Source: Cryptomeria japonica (taxonomy: Eukaryota > Streptophyta > Pinopsida > Cupressales > Cupressaceae). From it: DNA of 64,000 bases. The first letter of the stretch is position 1. Each line of letters opens with the position of its first letter. A model generated the notes under the pieces. It did no database searches, had not been told where the DNA came from, and saw only the letters and a list, made by a program, of their open reading frames with translations. The position numbers were made by a program, and so were the translations under genes. The DNA is taken from positions 374,995,392-375,059,391 of the forward strand of contig NC_081415.1 of assembly GCF_030272615.1 (NCBI RefSeq). The letters are read 5' to 3'. Shown here piece after piece: positions 11,100 to 23,268 of the stretch.

Positions 11100-12430
11100 C
11101 AAATCACTAAGTTGGTCAGAGGGCAAGGTTTAGCCAAATTAATGGAAAAAGCAAACTTAGAAGCAGTACAAGTGAACAATGTAAAATGGGAAGACACTTC
11201 TTTTAGTATTGAAAAAACTCATGATATATTGGCATAACATACTACCTTAAGCATATGAAATGTCCAGAGGGGATGAATGAAAATCAAAGAAGGACCTTAA
11301 AACTACGAAGATCCAAAAGACTACGAAGATCCAAATATGTAATACTTGAGGGAGATCTATACTGGAAAAACAGAGACGGGGTGTTGTTACTCTTCTTAGA
11401 TGAGCAGCAATCTACAAAGGTTATGGAAGAAATGTATTCCGGTGTCTGTGGTGGAAATTTTTTAGCTAAGACCACTGCTCATAAGATCCTTAGATCTGGA
11501 TATTATTGGCATTGTGTTTTCAATGATGCTCATAGCTATGTCAGGAAATGTGAAGCCTGCCAAAAATTCTTGGGAAAGCTAAAATACCAGGGAGAATTAC
11601 CTTTAAAGCCAATGCACATAGAGGCACCATTCAATCAATGGGGTATAGACTTCATAAGGGAGATTTAGAAAAGTCAAGTGGGGGACATAAATGTATCCTC
11701 ATTGCCATAGATTATTTTACTAAATGGGTTAAAGAAATCCCTACCAAGCAAACCACAAACAAAGTAGTGATAAAATTAATGCAGGATTACATCATAACAA
11801 GGTTTGAAGTACCTACTAGAATTATCACTGACAATGGGATGTGATTTCGCTCTAATGAGTTTACTTCATTTTGTAATGATTATGGTATAACAATTTCATA
11901 TGCATCAACTTATCACCCTCAAGAAAATGGGTAAGTAGAATCAAGTAACAAAAATATTTTGAAGATAATGAAGAAAATACTGGGACAAAATAAAATATGG
12001 GAATTCAAAATTGAAACTTGCACTTTGGGCAGAGAGAATTACAATTAAGAAAGCAACTAGAAAATCCCCTTTTTAGTCAGTCTATGGTACCCAGGCTAAG
12101 ATGCCCATCAATAATCTTTTTCCCATACATAAATTTATTATTGAAGAAGGTCTGGATGTCCCTAAACCAATGGAGGCAAGGTTGGAGAAACTAGCAGAAC
12201 TAAATGAGATTAGAAACAAAGCACAAAAGAAAAATATTAAGGAACAACATAAGGAAAAATATTTGTATGATAAAAGAGCCAAGGATAGGAAGTTCCAAGA
12301 AGGCGAATTGGTTCTTATGTGGAATGATAGAGCTCATGACAAAGAAAAGAATGAGAAGTTTGAGTCTCTATGGATTGGTCCTTTTATTATAATTGGAAAG
12401 AATGGAGCAAATTCATATCTTTTATAGAAT
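11100..12430 (+). pseudogene. Ty3/gypsy integrase fragment (element G)
   Basis: Begins with the linker TKLVRGQGLAKLMEKAN that precedes integrase in Tat/Athila-type elements. The zinc-binding region follows (CGGNFLAKTTAHKILRSGYYW, then RKCEACQKF) with both His positions of the HHCC motif apparently replaced. The catalytic core shows WGIDFIREI (first Asp), IITDNGM (second Asp) and ENG-stop-VESSNKN (Glu), then a C-terminal region with FQEGELVLMWNDRA and KFESLWIGPFIII. Frame changes (near 11650 and 12090) and in-frame stops make it inactive. It probably belongs to the plus-strand element whose 3' LTR begins at 24768. Confidence 0.8.
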
Positions 12431-13096
12431 ATGGATGGATAAAACATGGAATTTCTAGCACATGGACAATTCCCAAAGAGATTCTTCTCTTGATCACTTT
12501 CCATGTGCACTATTTTAGGTTTCACTCCTGTGTATTATGCCATTTCCATCTTGAAAATATTCTGGTCTGCTTCAACGAGAGATGCTATATTCTTTCTATG
12601 CCCACAAGGGGCATACATCCCCAAACAGAGCCATTATCGGAACCTTAATTTTTTGTAGAATTCAAGGTTTCCTAAAGGTGAAGAAGTTGGTAAAAGCCCT
12701 AAAATTGCATCCACTTTGAAGTCATATTTTCATATAGAGATGAATACCATTATAAGATCGAATGGAGCTTGATATTTAAAAAATTTCACATTGTATGTGG
12801 GGTTTAAATGTGGCTCCCACAAGGGTAGGGCCCAACATATAGTTCCTATAAGAAGATCCATGCATGAGTGGATTTACATGATTATATTCTTTCAATGTGT
12901 TTTCTTGCCTAAAATCCCAAAGCATAATATAAAAAATCCTTGTACATGAATCAAACTTGAAATATAAACAGACCTTACAAAAATCATGTCCTTAGTAAAA
13001 ACTCTTATTCATCTGCTAATGTATTAATATCCCACTCCATTTCTCTAGAAATTCTCATTGATCATCTTACGGGACCACCGCAAAGCAACACCCTCA
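12431..13096 (+). other. Non-coding tail after integrase fragment G
   Basis: No ORF, LTR ends or tandem repeat recognised. Position suggests the untranslated region between integrase and 3' LTR of the G element. Confidence 0.35.
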
Positions 13097-13575
13097 ATTA
13101 TCGCCATTTTGTAGGAGCATTTCTCTATTATACTAAGCATCTCACAAAATAGTGACAAAGAAAATTAAGACTATACAATTATCACCATTTTGCAAGGCCA
13201 ATATCATGTTATACCAAGCACTCTATGAAATAGCAAAAAGGGAAATAAAGTGAATTAAGTATTGTCGTTTCACAAAATGCAAATCTTGATAAAATGACTC
13301 TCTCACGAAACAATGATGAAAGGAATAAGGCTTATATGGGTTTTGCCATTTCATAAGACCCATGTTTCATCATGTTGGGCAATTCGTGAAATAGCAACTA
13401 AGGCTAAAAGGTGTATTGTGGCATTGCCTTTTTGTGGAGATCAGGTTTCATTAAATTAGACATTCAACGAAGTGACAACAAGAGGGGTATAGTTCATAAA
13501 GGTGTCACTATTTCGTAGGTACTACATCCTATCATATTGAGCAAAGCTGCAATATGGCGAAAAGAGAGGATTCAA
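13097..13575. repeat. Degenerate tandem array, about 79-bp units with internal dyad
   Basis: Six diverged units begin near 13101, 13192, 13263, 13343, 13424 and 13503. Each opens with a form of GCCATTTTGT / ACTATTTCGT and about 45 bases later carries a form of ACGAAATAGC, its near reverse complement, so each unit can fold into a hairpin. The last unit overlaps the start of ORF L. Confidence 0.7.
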
Positions 13576-13801
13576 GCTTTTTATTGATGGTAACCGAAAT
13601 GGATCCTTGGGATAGATTTTCGACATACATTAAAGCATGTGAAAAATATTTTTTGAAGTTGTAAACCCATGAAGCACTAGACACGATGCCTTGAAGATAC
13701 ATGAGCTCACTAAAATAACAGATGAGTATAGTGGCATTTGCGTGATAGCAAACATCTAAAAATGGTATAGGATGCTTCACTGAAAATAAATCTCATAGAG
13801 A
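13554..13801 (+). pseudogene. ORF L, 5' part (split by copia element E)
   Basis: Starts MAKREDSSFLLMVTEMDPW and stays open for about 36 codons (to KYFLKL), then continues with stops and a frame change (DALKIHELTKITDEYSG). It ends at the TSD of element E; the reading resumes at 22592. No known domain. It may be an extra ORF of the G element located between integrase and 3' LTR. Confidence 0.4.
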
Positions 13802-15188
13802 TGATGGTATGATGAATCAATAAGGAGTTGGACAACTACTAAGGGGGGGGTGAATCAGTAGATGGAAAACTGACTATACTTTCACCAAACTTCAAAAACA
13901 ACCTCTCAAGTCAAACTCAAAACTAATTGGTTCAAACACTAAACTACCAATTGCAATATCACTGTTAAGTATACCTGTTGACTGTCATAACAGAATAACA
14001 GTATAACAAATCTAAAACTCTCAAACCTTTTAACAAAAACATTCAAATACTTTACTAACAATATTAAAAGCACATTTCAGATTACTCTTGGTCATCTTAT
14101 CATATTTGAGTGGATTTAACAATTAAGTAAATTAACCATAGCAAACATTCACCACTTGACACAATGATTTTGATGTGGAAACCCAAATGGGAAAAACCAT
14201 GGTGGGGATGAATACCCACAAGTATTCTGAACTCTTTTGAAGTTCATCCTATTAGGAGCCAAGCCTGTTAAAGCTTTTACAAAAGTCTTGTTAAGAACAA
14301 ATCCTGTTAGGGACCACCTGGTTAAGGGATTGACTATAATGCCCTATGAGAAGAAATACCCTATTAGGAGTAACCTTGGTAGAGGATTTTAAATCCAATC
14401 TAATGGATCACCTGGCTAGAGGATTTATATAGCACTAAGCCTATTAAAGATTACCTTGTTAAGGGATTTGCTTGTTGTAATTGTTAGAGAACAACAGGGG
14501 TTTGTTGATCTGGTAAATAGAACTACTCTATTTGATCAGATCCTTTTCATTCTCCTATCTGCCTTCACACATAATGCAAATACACCTTCTGGTTCGGCAA
14601 CCAACCACACTTAAACTTAACCAAAATTGCCAACACTACAAAAAAACAACTCATCAACCCTATAAGCAAAACAATAGGTCAATAACACATCACAAACCTA
14701 AGATCTCATAGAGATTACAAACAAATTGATTCAATTATGACCATTCAATTACATAGAAATCATTGCACATAGTTCAAGACAACCTCGACCGCTCCTTGAT
14801 CACTTCTTCATTGATCCCTGTAACTCATCATCCAGTTTCCACTTCATGCAATGTACTCGCTCATTCCCAAGATAAAACCGTTATCTCTACACACCAAAAA
14901 TGATTTGAAACTCTTCACATTCAACATGCATATGTGGCATAATCATTACCATTCATCATTTTATCATAAACCAATACAATCTATTTACCAATCTCCATCG
15001 GTTAGGGTTAAGCACATCAACAGGTATGGTTACTGGTTAATCTCACTGCTTCTCAAGTAATGTCGCTTTCCTTCACTAGCTTACCTACTAGTTGCAAAAC
15101 AACATCATAACAACATCATTACCTATTATAATTGACATCAATGACAACATAATAGTTTATCAATGCAATCTTCATGCAAATGCCAACA
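13802..15188 (-). repeat. 3' LTR of element E
   Basis: 1387 bp, beginning TGATGGTATGATG and ending AATGCCAACA on the plus strand. It matches 21195-22586 along its full length with scattered substitutions, and is bordered outside by AGAGA and inside by the polypurine tract. It contains several degenerate CCTGTTAAGGGATTT-like short repeats. Confidence 0.95.
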
Positions 15189-15200
15189 ATCTCCCCCTTT
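15189..15200 (-). other. Polypurine tract of element E
   Basis: Reads AAAGGGGGAGAT on the minus strand immediately before the 3' LTR, where plus-strand DNA synthesis would be primed. Confidence 0.85.
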
Positions 15201-15559
15201 GGTATTGATGACAATACAAATATCAATACCCTTGATTGTGAATAGGAATCCCAGTTTACATTTTACCATGTACTCTCCTTCAACTAAGTCGCCATGTCTC
15301 CAGTTGGTAACTGGCTATAGATCTTCTCTTTATCAATCATACAATTCTTCTCCCCATAATCATATAGTTCTTCTCCCCCTTTGACAATAATGCAAAAGTG
15401 AAATTAAAACATGCAGTGTCATACTTCACTAGTCTGCATCAACAATTTGCAACTTGATGCTCCCCCTGTGGAATAACTTCACTCTACACCAATCTTGCTT
15501 TAAGGTTCTTCAATTAGCTCCAGAACTGATGTATTCCACATCTTCTCAATTGACCTCAT

Positions 15560-16045
15560 GTAGGGGCACAACCCCTAGCTAACCTCTAAGATAATCAAAA
15601 GTACTCTTAGGTAGAGGTTTAGTAAAGATATATTCTAGCTGTTCCTTAGTAGATACATGCTCCAATAACACATCTTTACTCTGCACTTTCTCTCTCAAGA
15701 AATAATATTTCAGCTCAATATGCTTGGTTCTAGCATGCAACACCATGTTCTTTGGAATACTTATTGCACTGGTGTTGTCACATAAAATCTTTACTGGTTC
15801 TGTAATCTTCATCTTGAATCCTTCCAGAATGTGTTTCATCCAGATTGCCTAGGTACAATTCATATACGCTGCAACATAATCAGCTTCAGTAGTAGATTGT
15901 GATATACAACTATGCTTCTTGTTGCTCCAAGATACAAGTCTTACTCCAAGAAAGAATACACCATCGGTTGTGCTCTTCCTATCATCAAAATTACCTTCCC
16001 AGTCTGCATCTATATAGACCTTCAAATCAAAGTTACCTGCATATG
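15560..16045 (-). pseudogene. Copia RNase H of element E
   Basis: C-terminal Pol domain. Visible are DLKVYIDADWEGNFDDRKST, SWSNKKHSCISQSTTEADYV (with the TEAEY-type Glu region), KILCDNTSAISI and the conserved ending RTKHIELKYYFLREKV followed by TKPLPKSTF. Two stops interrupt it. Solo LTR F separates it from the RT. Confidence 0.85.
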
Positions 16046-16050
16046 GATAC

Positions 16051-17519
16051 TGTATGCGGGAAAAGTGGGCGAATAAAACTTAATATATGAAAATATGTTA
16101 GAATACTAGTCCACACACACACACAGGACTTCTTGATGCAAGTTATGGAGTAACGTAGTGTTACTCAGCTTCCCAAGGAGGGTCCCATGGTTCTCTATCT
16201 CACAATGTCCCTCAAACCAACGTTTTTGCTCTCAGATCACTGAGCAAAATGGTTTAGGGATGGCAAATATGAGAACGAGAGATGCTTTTGATTGATTTAG
16301 TATGAAATAGATATGAATCTATGTATGATGCTAAAAATGCAATAAACTAGATGATAAGATGACGAGGTTAGTATGAATACTATCCTAGCATACTATATTT
16401 AGTCTATGATTGAACTAAAATGATAAAGAAAGTAATCTAAGCATGCATATTTGATCTAAAAGAGGCTAAATGAAGAGCATAAAGATGATGAAAAAGCTTG
16501 AAAGTATTTGAGCATAAGTATAATGCTTCAAATTTGAAAGATTATTGTTAAGAATGAAGGAATGAGAGCTCTATTTATAGCCTAAACAGGGTAATGGATG
16601 GTCAAGATTGAAAGGTTTAATCAAGGGCCAGGTTTGAAAGTTGGGGATCCATGTGCACAATTTGCACCAATGACATGGTGACAAGTGTCAACATAGGGTT
16701 GGGTTGAGAGAAGAGGTTGGAGGCATTAAAGGCCTGAGAAGACCTCATGGTTATCTAAAGGCTAAGGGTAAAGTCTAAGTTAGGCTTACCCACTGGATTA
16801 AGAGTTAATCCAAGCATAAACCTTTGTGCAAATGATTAAGAGATAATCATGGTCAAAGCATTAATGGCCTGATGAGACCCTTGGGTTGGATAGAGGTTGA
16901 GTCAAAACAAATGTTTTAACCATATGGGAGGGTTTGAATTAACCATTAATGGTTATTGGAGACTTTGGGGATTAAGTGGTTGAAGGTTGGAAGCCTTCAA
17001 TGGTTTTCAAAGACTTTAAGGGTTTTGGTGGTTGAAGGTTGAAAACCTTCAATGGTTATCAAAGACTTTAAGGTTTTTGAGAAGTGACTTCCCTTTGCTT
17101 AGGGATGTGACAAAGTTTAGGGGAGGGTTAGGTTAATTAGAAGTGATTAGAAGATTCTAGAAGGGATTAGAAAGGGGTTTGGGATTTTGCAAGTGGATGG
17201 GGGGATAATAGGATTTAATTGAATTAAATGATTTTCATTCAATTTGGTTGAAGTTTGGGGAAATTAAATAAATTAGATTTATTCAATTTGAGATAACTAT
17301 TTAATTAAATTTGAATTTAATTAAAAGTGGATAGGGGGGTTTTAATTGAATAAAATGATTTATTCATTAAATGGTATAGTGAATTTAATTCAAATAAATT
17401 GAATAATTTATTTAATTAAATAGAGGAATGTGGATAGTTTAATTAAATTGGATTTAATTAAATAGAGAAATGAACATAAAATATTCATTTAGGAATGTGG
17501 TCATTTTTATACGTCTACA
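16051..17519 (-). mobile_element. Solo LTR F inserted in element E
   Basis: A 1469-bp block beginning TGTATGCGGG and ending CGTCTACA, flanked by the perfect 5-bp repeat GATAC (16046-16050 and 17520-17524), interrupting the copia Pol. It has no ORF, PBS or internal region and no second copy, so it is a solo LTR left by LTR-LTR recombination. A TATA box on the minus strand gives the orientation. The plus-strand 3' third is very AT-rich. Confidence 0.9.
16571..16580 (-). promoter_or_regulatory. TATA box of solo LTR F
   Basis: CTATAAATAG on the minus strand in a GGCTATAAATAGAGCTC context, the expected U3 promoter of the LTR. Confidence 0.6.
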
Positions 17520-17524
17520 GATAC

Positions 17525-18810
17525 CATAATCCATAGTCAATAGTACCTTTCAAATATATGAATATCCTTTTGGTTTCTATCAAGTGTGTCTCCTTTGGAT
17601 TCTTCTAAAATATGGCAACTAAACCAACTGCATGAGCAATATCTGGTCTGCTGTGACCAACACAATGCAGTTTCCCGATCATTGATCTGTACTCCTTTTC
17701 ATCAACAGATGCAACATCATCCTCCTTAGACAATTTACAACCCATAACCATTGGTGTCCCAACTGGTTTACAATCACTCATTCCAAATGTCTTCAATACC
17801 TCTTTCACATACTTAGACTGTGTGATAAAAATACCACTCTTCATCTACTGAATTTGTAAACCTATGAAATTTTTTATCTCTCCTACTAGAGACATTTCAA
17901 ATTCACTTTTCATCTCATTTGCAAAGTCATCACTCATGTCATCAATGCCTCCAAATATGATATCATCCACAAACACTTCACTCACCAGTATCTTATCTCC
18001 TTCAGATTTGAGATATATATTATTTTCTTCATTGGTTCTCTAAAAAACCTATCTTCATTAGGTGTGAATGTAGCCTTTCATACTATGCTCTTGGTGCTTG
18101 CTTCAAACCATATAGTGCCTTGTGCAGTTTACACACCATACCATTTGCATCAGTCAAAGCATAACCATCTGGTTGCTCAGTGTATACTTCTTCTTCTAAT
18201 ATTCCATTTAGAAATGTTGACTTCACATCCATTTGATATATTTTGAATCCCTTATATGCTGCAAATGCAACTAGAGTCCTAACACCTTCCAATCTAGCAA
18301 CTGGTGTAAATGTCTCACCATAGTCTTCTCCTTCTTCTTGTGCATAACCTTTGCATACCAATCCAGCTTTGTTTCTAACTACTACTCCATCTTCATTCAA
18401 TTTATTCTAAATACCCATTTAGTGCCTATCACATTTTTATTCACCGGTCTGGGTAATAGGGTCCATGTATTGTTCTTCTTAATCTGGTCAAGCTCCTCTT
18501 CCATATCTTTAATCTAGTGATCATCTCCAAATGCTTCCTTAGAAGTTATAGGCTCAATAGTGGAGATCGTGCAATAATTCTCTCTAATTCTTCTTCTGGT
18601 TAATACTCCAGCATCTTTATTTCCAATAATCTGGTCAGGATTATGATTGAGTCTCACATATCTTGGAATAACATGATTAGTATCTTTAGGTTCTTCTTCC
18701 TCACTACCATCATCTTCTTCTGTAGAATCTACCTGTTTGGGTTGAACTAGTACTACAACATTCACTTCACCAGCTTCTGGCTTCACTGGTTCTAGTTCCA
18801 AAATCAAAAT
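17525..18810 (-). pseudogene. Copia reverse transcriptase of element E
   Basis: RVT_2-type RT. Visible are [57 protein letters not shown], the catalytic segment FVDDIIFG (usually YVDD), and the C-terminal MSDCKPVGTPM and HCVGHSRPDIAHAVG. The part 18514-18807 is the variable integrase-RT connection (acidic, EEDDGSEEEEP). Frame changes near 18500 and 18080 and stops inactivate it. Confidence 0.9.
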
Positions 18811-20080
18811 GTAAGGTTCATCTTCCTTCTTTTCCTTACTGGTTTCTCCTAAAACTTCAGGACACTCATCCCCTCGGACATCAGCACTTTCAATGATTCT
18901 CTTTGTCTGGTCATTGTAACATTTGCAGGCCTTACTCTTGGTGGAGTAACCAAGAAATATGCCTTCATCACTCTTAGCCTAAAACTTACTAACATAGTCA
19001 CCTCTCTTGATAAAACATTTATTGCAAAAAATCTTAAAATAAATGATATTAGGTGATCTACCATACTGGTATTCATAAGGAGTTTTATCCTTACCAATAT
19101 CTAGTTCATAGTGTAGATAGTTGTCCTGATAGCTTCTCTCCATAAAGTTTTTGCTACACCTCCTTGTATTAGCATCATTCTAGAAGCTTCAACAATTGAC
19201 TAGTTGTTCCTCTCTGCAATACCATTTCACTATGGTGTCCTTGGTGTAGAAAGTTGCCTCTTAATTCCATTGTCTTCACAATATCTAGTGAATTCCTCTA
19301 GAGTAAATTCACCACCTTGATCAGTCCTCAGACACTTTATCTTCTTACCACTTTCCTTTTCAGCTAAGGCCCTGAATGCCTTGAACTTACTAAAGGCTTC
19401 TATTTTTTCCTTCAAGAATGTGACCCACATCATTCTTGAGAAATCATCAGTGAAGATCATAAAATATTTGTCACCTTGAATAATTTTAGTCCTTATTGGT
19501 CCACAGAGGTCTATATGAACCAAATCTAATAAATGTTCTGCTGAGAAAGATTTTCTCTTAAAAGTTGAGGATGTCATCTTTCCTAACTGACATTCCTTAC
19601 ACAGAGCATTCACCGGTTTGTCCAACTGAGGAAAACCTCTTACCGACTTGGACTTACTAACTTTGATAATGTTATCAAAATTTATATGACAAAATATCTG
19701 ATGCCAAAGCCAACTATCATCTACTTTAGCAATCAAATAGTTGTTGACTTTAGGATTTAGGTGAAACGGGCTACCTTTTGTCTGCTTGCTAGTTGCAATT
19801 AGTTCACCTTTGCTCCCATAGATTTTGCACATTCCATTTTTAAATTCCAATGGATAACCTATGTCATTTAGTTGAGCTACACTCAAAAGATTGTGCTTTA
19901 ATCCTCCAACCCAGTAGGCATCATCTGCACTACTCTTTCCATTAACAGAACCGGTTCCCTTTCCTTTTACCATGCAGGGTGAGTCATTTCCAAATCTCAT
20001 AACTCCTCCATCAAATTCCTTCAAAGTAAGAAATTTACTCCAGTCATCGGTCATGTGGTGTGAACAACCACTATCTATGA
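18811..20080 (-). pseudogene. Copia protease C-terminal part and integrase of element E
   Basis: The segment IDSGCSHHM at the upstream end is the protease catalytic loop, followed by the rest of the protease and the pre-integrase zinc region (LWHQIFCHINF then CKECQLGK). The integrase core shows DLVHIDLCGP (first Asp), IFTDDFSRMMWV and RTDQGGEF (second Asp); the Glu region lies past a stop near 19230 and is frame-shifted. Open from 20054 to 19230. Confidence 0.9.
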
Positions 20081-20081
20081 T

Positions 20082-21115
20082 TCAATCATCATAACTATCC
20101 ATGTGAGAAACTAATGTCTTCTGATTAGATGTCTCCTCTTTAATGGAAAAAAAGACAATGTCTTCATTAGCATCTCCCTTAGATTCCTCATCAGTGATAC
20201 CACCATCAACTGCAATGAGACAATCTCTTTTGCCTTTTCCTTTGTACTTCTTGTACTTCTCATGCTTATGCTCATTGTCACCATTAGGACAGTTAGCTAC
20301 AATGTGTCCAATCTTGTTACATGCAAAACACTTCAAAGGTAATTTACCTCTGTACTTGTCGGTACCTCTGGGAAATCGCTTGGCCAACAATGCTTCAAGA
20401 TCAATCAAGTTGTCTTCATCATCAACTTCTCTACTAGATCTAGACTCATAACTATGACTAACATCTCTGCTTTTTCTTATAAGTGGGTTAGAAACTGAAG
20501 CTCTAAATGCAGATTCGGATTTCTAAGCACTAACATCATAACTATTTAATTCAAATGCAGTAATCTTACCTATGATGGAGTCAAGAGCTACCTTATTTTT
20601 ATCAATACACTTTAGCTTCTGAATGGTTGCAACTCAGATAGCGTAGACCGGTAGAAGGGTTCTCAACACCTTACTAACCACTGTGGCATCTTCCACTTTA
20701 CCACCAACACTCTTGATCTCACTGACTATCTCCTTGATCCTCTTATCATACTGTTGAATATTCTCACCTTCAGCCATCCACATGTCATCAATTTTATCTC
20801 TCAGACTCTCTTCTTTGGTAATCTTCACATGCTCATCACCGCTATAGATTTCCCTAGGTTTCTTCCACACATCATAAGCAGTCTCCAGACCATGGACATC
20901 AACATACTCTGGATCAGACAAGGAACTGATAATGGCCTCCAATGCTTGATTATTTTCTTGTTGCTCTTTCTTTTGATCATCAGACATAGTCCCACTAGGT
21001 GCAACATATTGAGTAACAACATGTTCCCAGTATTGACTTCCTAGACTCTAGATATAGATTTTAATCCTATCACTCCATATTTTGTATTTTCCCTATTAAA
21101 CTTTGGACCTTCTTT
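20082..21115 (-). pseudogene. Copia Gag of element E
   Basis: UBN2-type copia Gag with ALEAIISSLSDPEYVDVHG, AYDVWKKPREIYSG and the zinc knuckle CFACNKIGHIVANC (C-x2-C-x4-H-x4-C, about 20290-20330), followed by a Lys-rich stretch. Stops near 20633, 20525 and 20081 and a frame change near the N-terminus. It follows the PBS by about 70 bases and is in the same frame as protease-integrase. Confidence 0.9.
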
Positions 21116-21180
21116 CTTCATCATGTTCTTCAAGATCTTTACCTCAAGTTGTTAGGCTTAGACACTAGAGGACCTAAAAC

Positions 21181-21192
21181 GCTCTGATACCA
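21181..21192 (-). other. Primer binding site of element E
   Basis: Reads TGGTATCAGAGC on the minus strand, the classic plant copia PBS complementary to the 3' end of initiator tRNA-Met, two bases inside the LTR end. Confidence 0.95.
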
Positions 21193-21194
21193 AT

Positions 21195-22586
21195 TGATAG
21201 TATGATGAATCAATAAGGATCCAGACAACTACTGAGAGGGGGGGTGAATCAGTAGATGGAAAATTGACTATACTTTCACCAAACTTCAAAAACAACCTCT
21301 CAAGTCAAACTCATAACTAACTGGTTCAAACACCGAACTACCAATTGCAATATCACTGTCAAGTATACCAGTTGACTGTCATAACAGAATAACAATATAA
21401 CAACTCTGAAACTCTCAAAACCTTTTAACAAAAACATTCAAATACTTTACTAACAATAGTAAAAGAACATTTCAGATTACTCTTGGTCATCTTATCATAT
21501 CTAAGTGGATTTAGTAGTTAACTAAATTAACCATAGAAAACATAGCCACAAAAACATTCACCACTTGATACAATAATTTTGACATGGAAACCCAAATGGG
21601 AAAAACCACGGTGGGGATGAATACCCACAAGTATTCTGAACTCTTCTGAAGTTCGCCCTATTAGGAGCCAAGCCTGTTAAAGCTTTTACAAAAGTCCTAT
21701 TAAAAACAAATCCTGTTAGGGACCACCCAGTTAAGGGATTGACTATAATGCCCTATTAGAAGAAATACCATGTTAGGAGTAACCTCGGTAGAGGATTTGA
21801 AATCCAATCTAATGGATCACCTGGTTAGAGGATTTAGATAGCACTAAGCCTGTTAAAGCTTACCCTGTTAAGGGATTTGATGGTTGTAATTGTCAGAGAA
21901 CAACAGGGGTTTGTTGATCTAGTAAATAGCACTACTTTTCTTGATCAGATCCTTTTCATGCTCCTATCTACCTTCACACATACTACAGATACACCTTCTG
22001 GTTCGATAACCAATCACACTTACACTTAACTAAAATTGCCAACACTACAACAAAACAACTCATCGACCTTATAAGCAAAACAATAGGTCGGTAACACATC
22101 ACAAACCTAAGATCTTGTAGAGATTACAAACAAATCACTTCAAGTATGACCATTATATTACATAGCAATCATTGCACATAGTTAAAGACATCCTCGACCA
22201 CTCCTTGATCACCACTTCATCGATCCCTGTAACTCATCATGTGATTTCCACTTCATGCAATGTACTCGCTCATTCCCAAGATAAAACCATTATCTCTACA
22301 TGCCAAAAACTATTTGAAACTCTTCACATTCAACATGCATATGTGGCATAATCATTATTGTTCATCATTTGATCATAAATCAATACAACCGATTCACCAA
22401 GCTCCATCGGTTAGGGTTTAGCACATCAATAGGTAGGGTTACCGGTTGATCCCATTGCTTCTCAAGTAATATCGGTTTCCTTCACTAGCTCACCTACCGG
22501 TTGAAAAACAACATCATTACAAGTTATAATTGACATCAATAACAACATAATAGTTCATCAATGCAATCTTCATGCAAATGCCAACA
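21195..22586 (-). repeat. 5' LTR of element E
   Basis: 1392 bp, the partner of 13802-15188. Ends at CCAACA, followed by the TSD copy AGAGA at 22587-22591. Confidence 0.95.
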
Positions 22587-22591
22587 AGAGA

Positions 22592-23268
22592 AAACCTATT
22601 TATTAGGGAGACACAACATAAATCCCAGTGAAGTACATAAACTTTGGTGAAACACTGAAAGTACCAAAGCAAAAATGGATCTTGCCAAAAAGTGAAGTCT
22701 TAAGAAAAACTAACTTATTGAGGAGACATGTTTCTTGTCTTACCGAAATGTTAATTTCGGCATGACCATGGAAGTCTAACAAGAACAAGTGGAGTATTGT
22801 TGAAGGACGATGTCCTACCCAAAGTAGTGGTATCAAATAGATATTTCAAGGTTACGCCAAAATTCTAGAGTTTGATATGATAGTGAATGGAGAAAAAAGG
22901 GGAGATGGGTCTCACTGAAAGGGCATCTCATGTTGAAAACATCAAGAATTCCATGAGGAGCTTAAGGAGAACATGAGTATCTTAGAAGAACGGGCAGTAA
23001 GGGTATTCCCATATATCTCACGAGGGGAAGATGGGTCACTTATCCTTTTGGAGAAATGAAGGAATGTGTTGACATAAGAGCTCTCAGATGCCTTGGAATA
23101 CATCAATAATGAAGAGTATATAGTAGAGAAAATGAAGGTCATCCTAGGAAAGTTGTGCAACAGAGAGTACACCATGAGACACTGCATTACAAATTTTAAA
23201 ACTTATAGGGAGCAAGATTATACCGATCGTTGGGGAGTTGTTAAATTGTTTTTGTTAAGAAATTAAGA
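22592..23268 (+). pseudogene. ORF L, 3' part
   Basis: A single frame of about 225 codons with seven or so stops, ending at a stop near 23266. Readable pieces include GETLKVPKQKWILPKSEVL, ILEERAVRVFPYISRGEDG and EKMKVILGKLCNREYTMRH. No family recognised. It continues the reading interrupted by element E at 13801. Long constant frame despite stops argues for a decayed coding region. Confidence 0.45.

Larger units (their letters stand above)
13802..22586 (-). mobile_element. Element E: full-length Ty1/copia retrotransposon, split by solo LTR F
   Basis: Two LTRs of about 1.39 kb (13802-15188 and 21195-22586), a perfect 5-bp TSD AGAGA (13797-13801 and 22587-22591), an initiator-Met-type PBS and a polypurine tract. 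The internal order on the minus strand is Gag, protease, integrase, RT, RNase H, the copia order. Gag to integrase shares one frame with stops; further frame changes follow. A 1469-bp solo LTR (F) sits in the RT-RNase H part. The LTRs are visibly diverged, so the insertion is fairly old. Confidence 0.95.
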
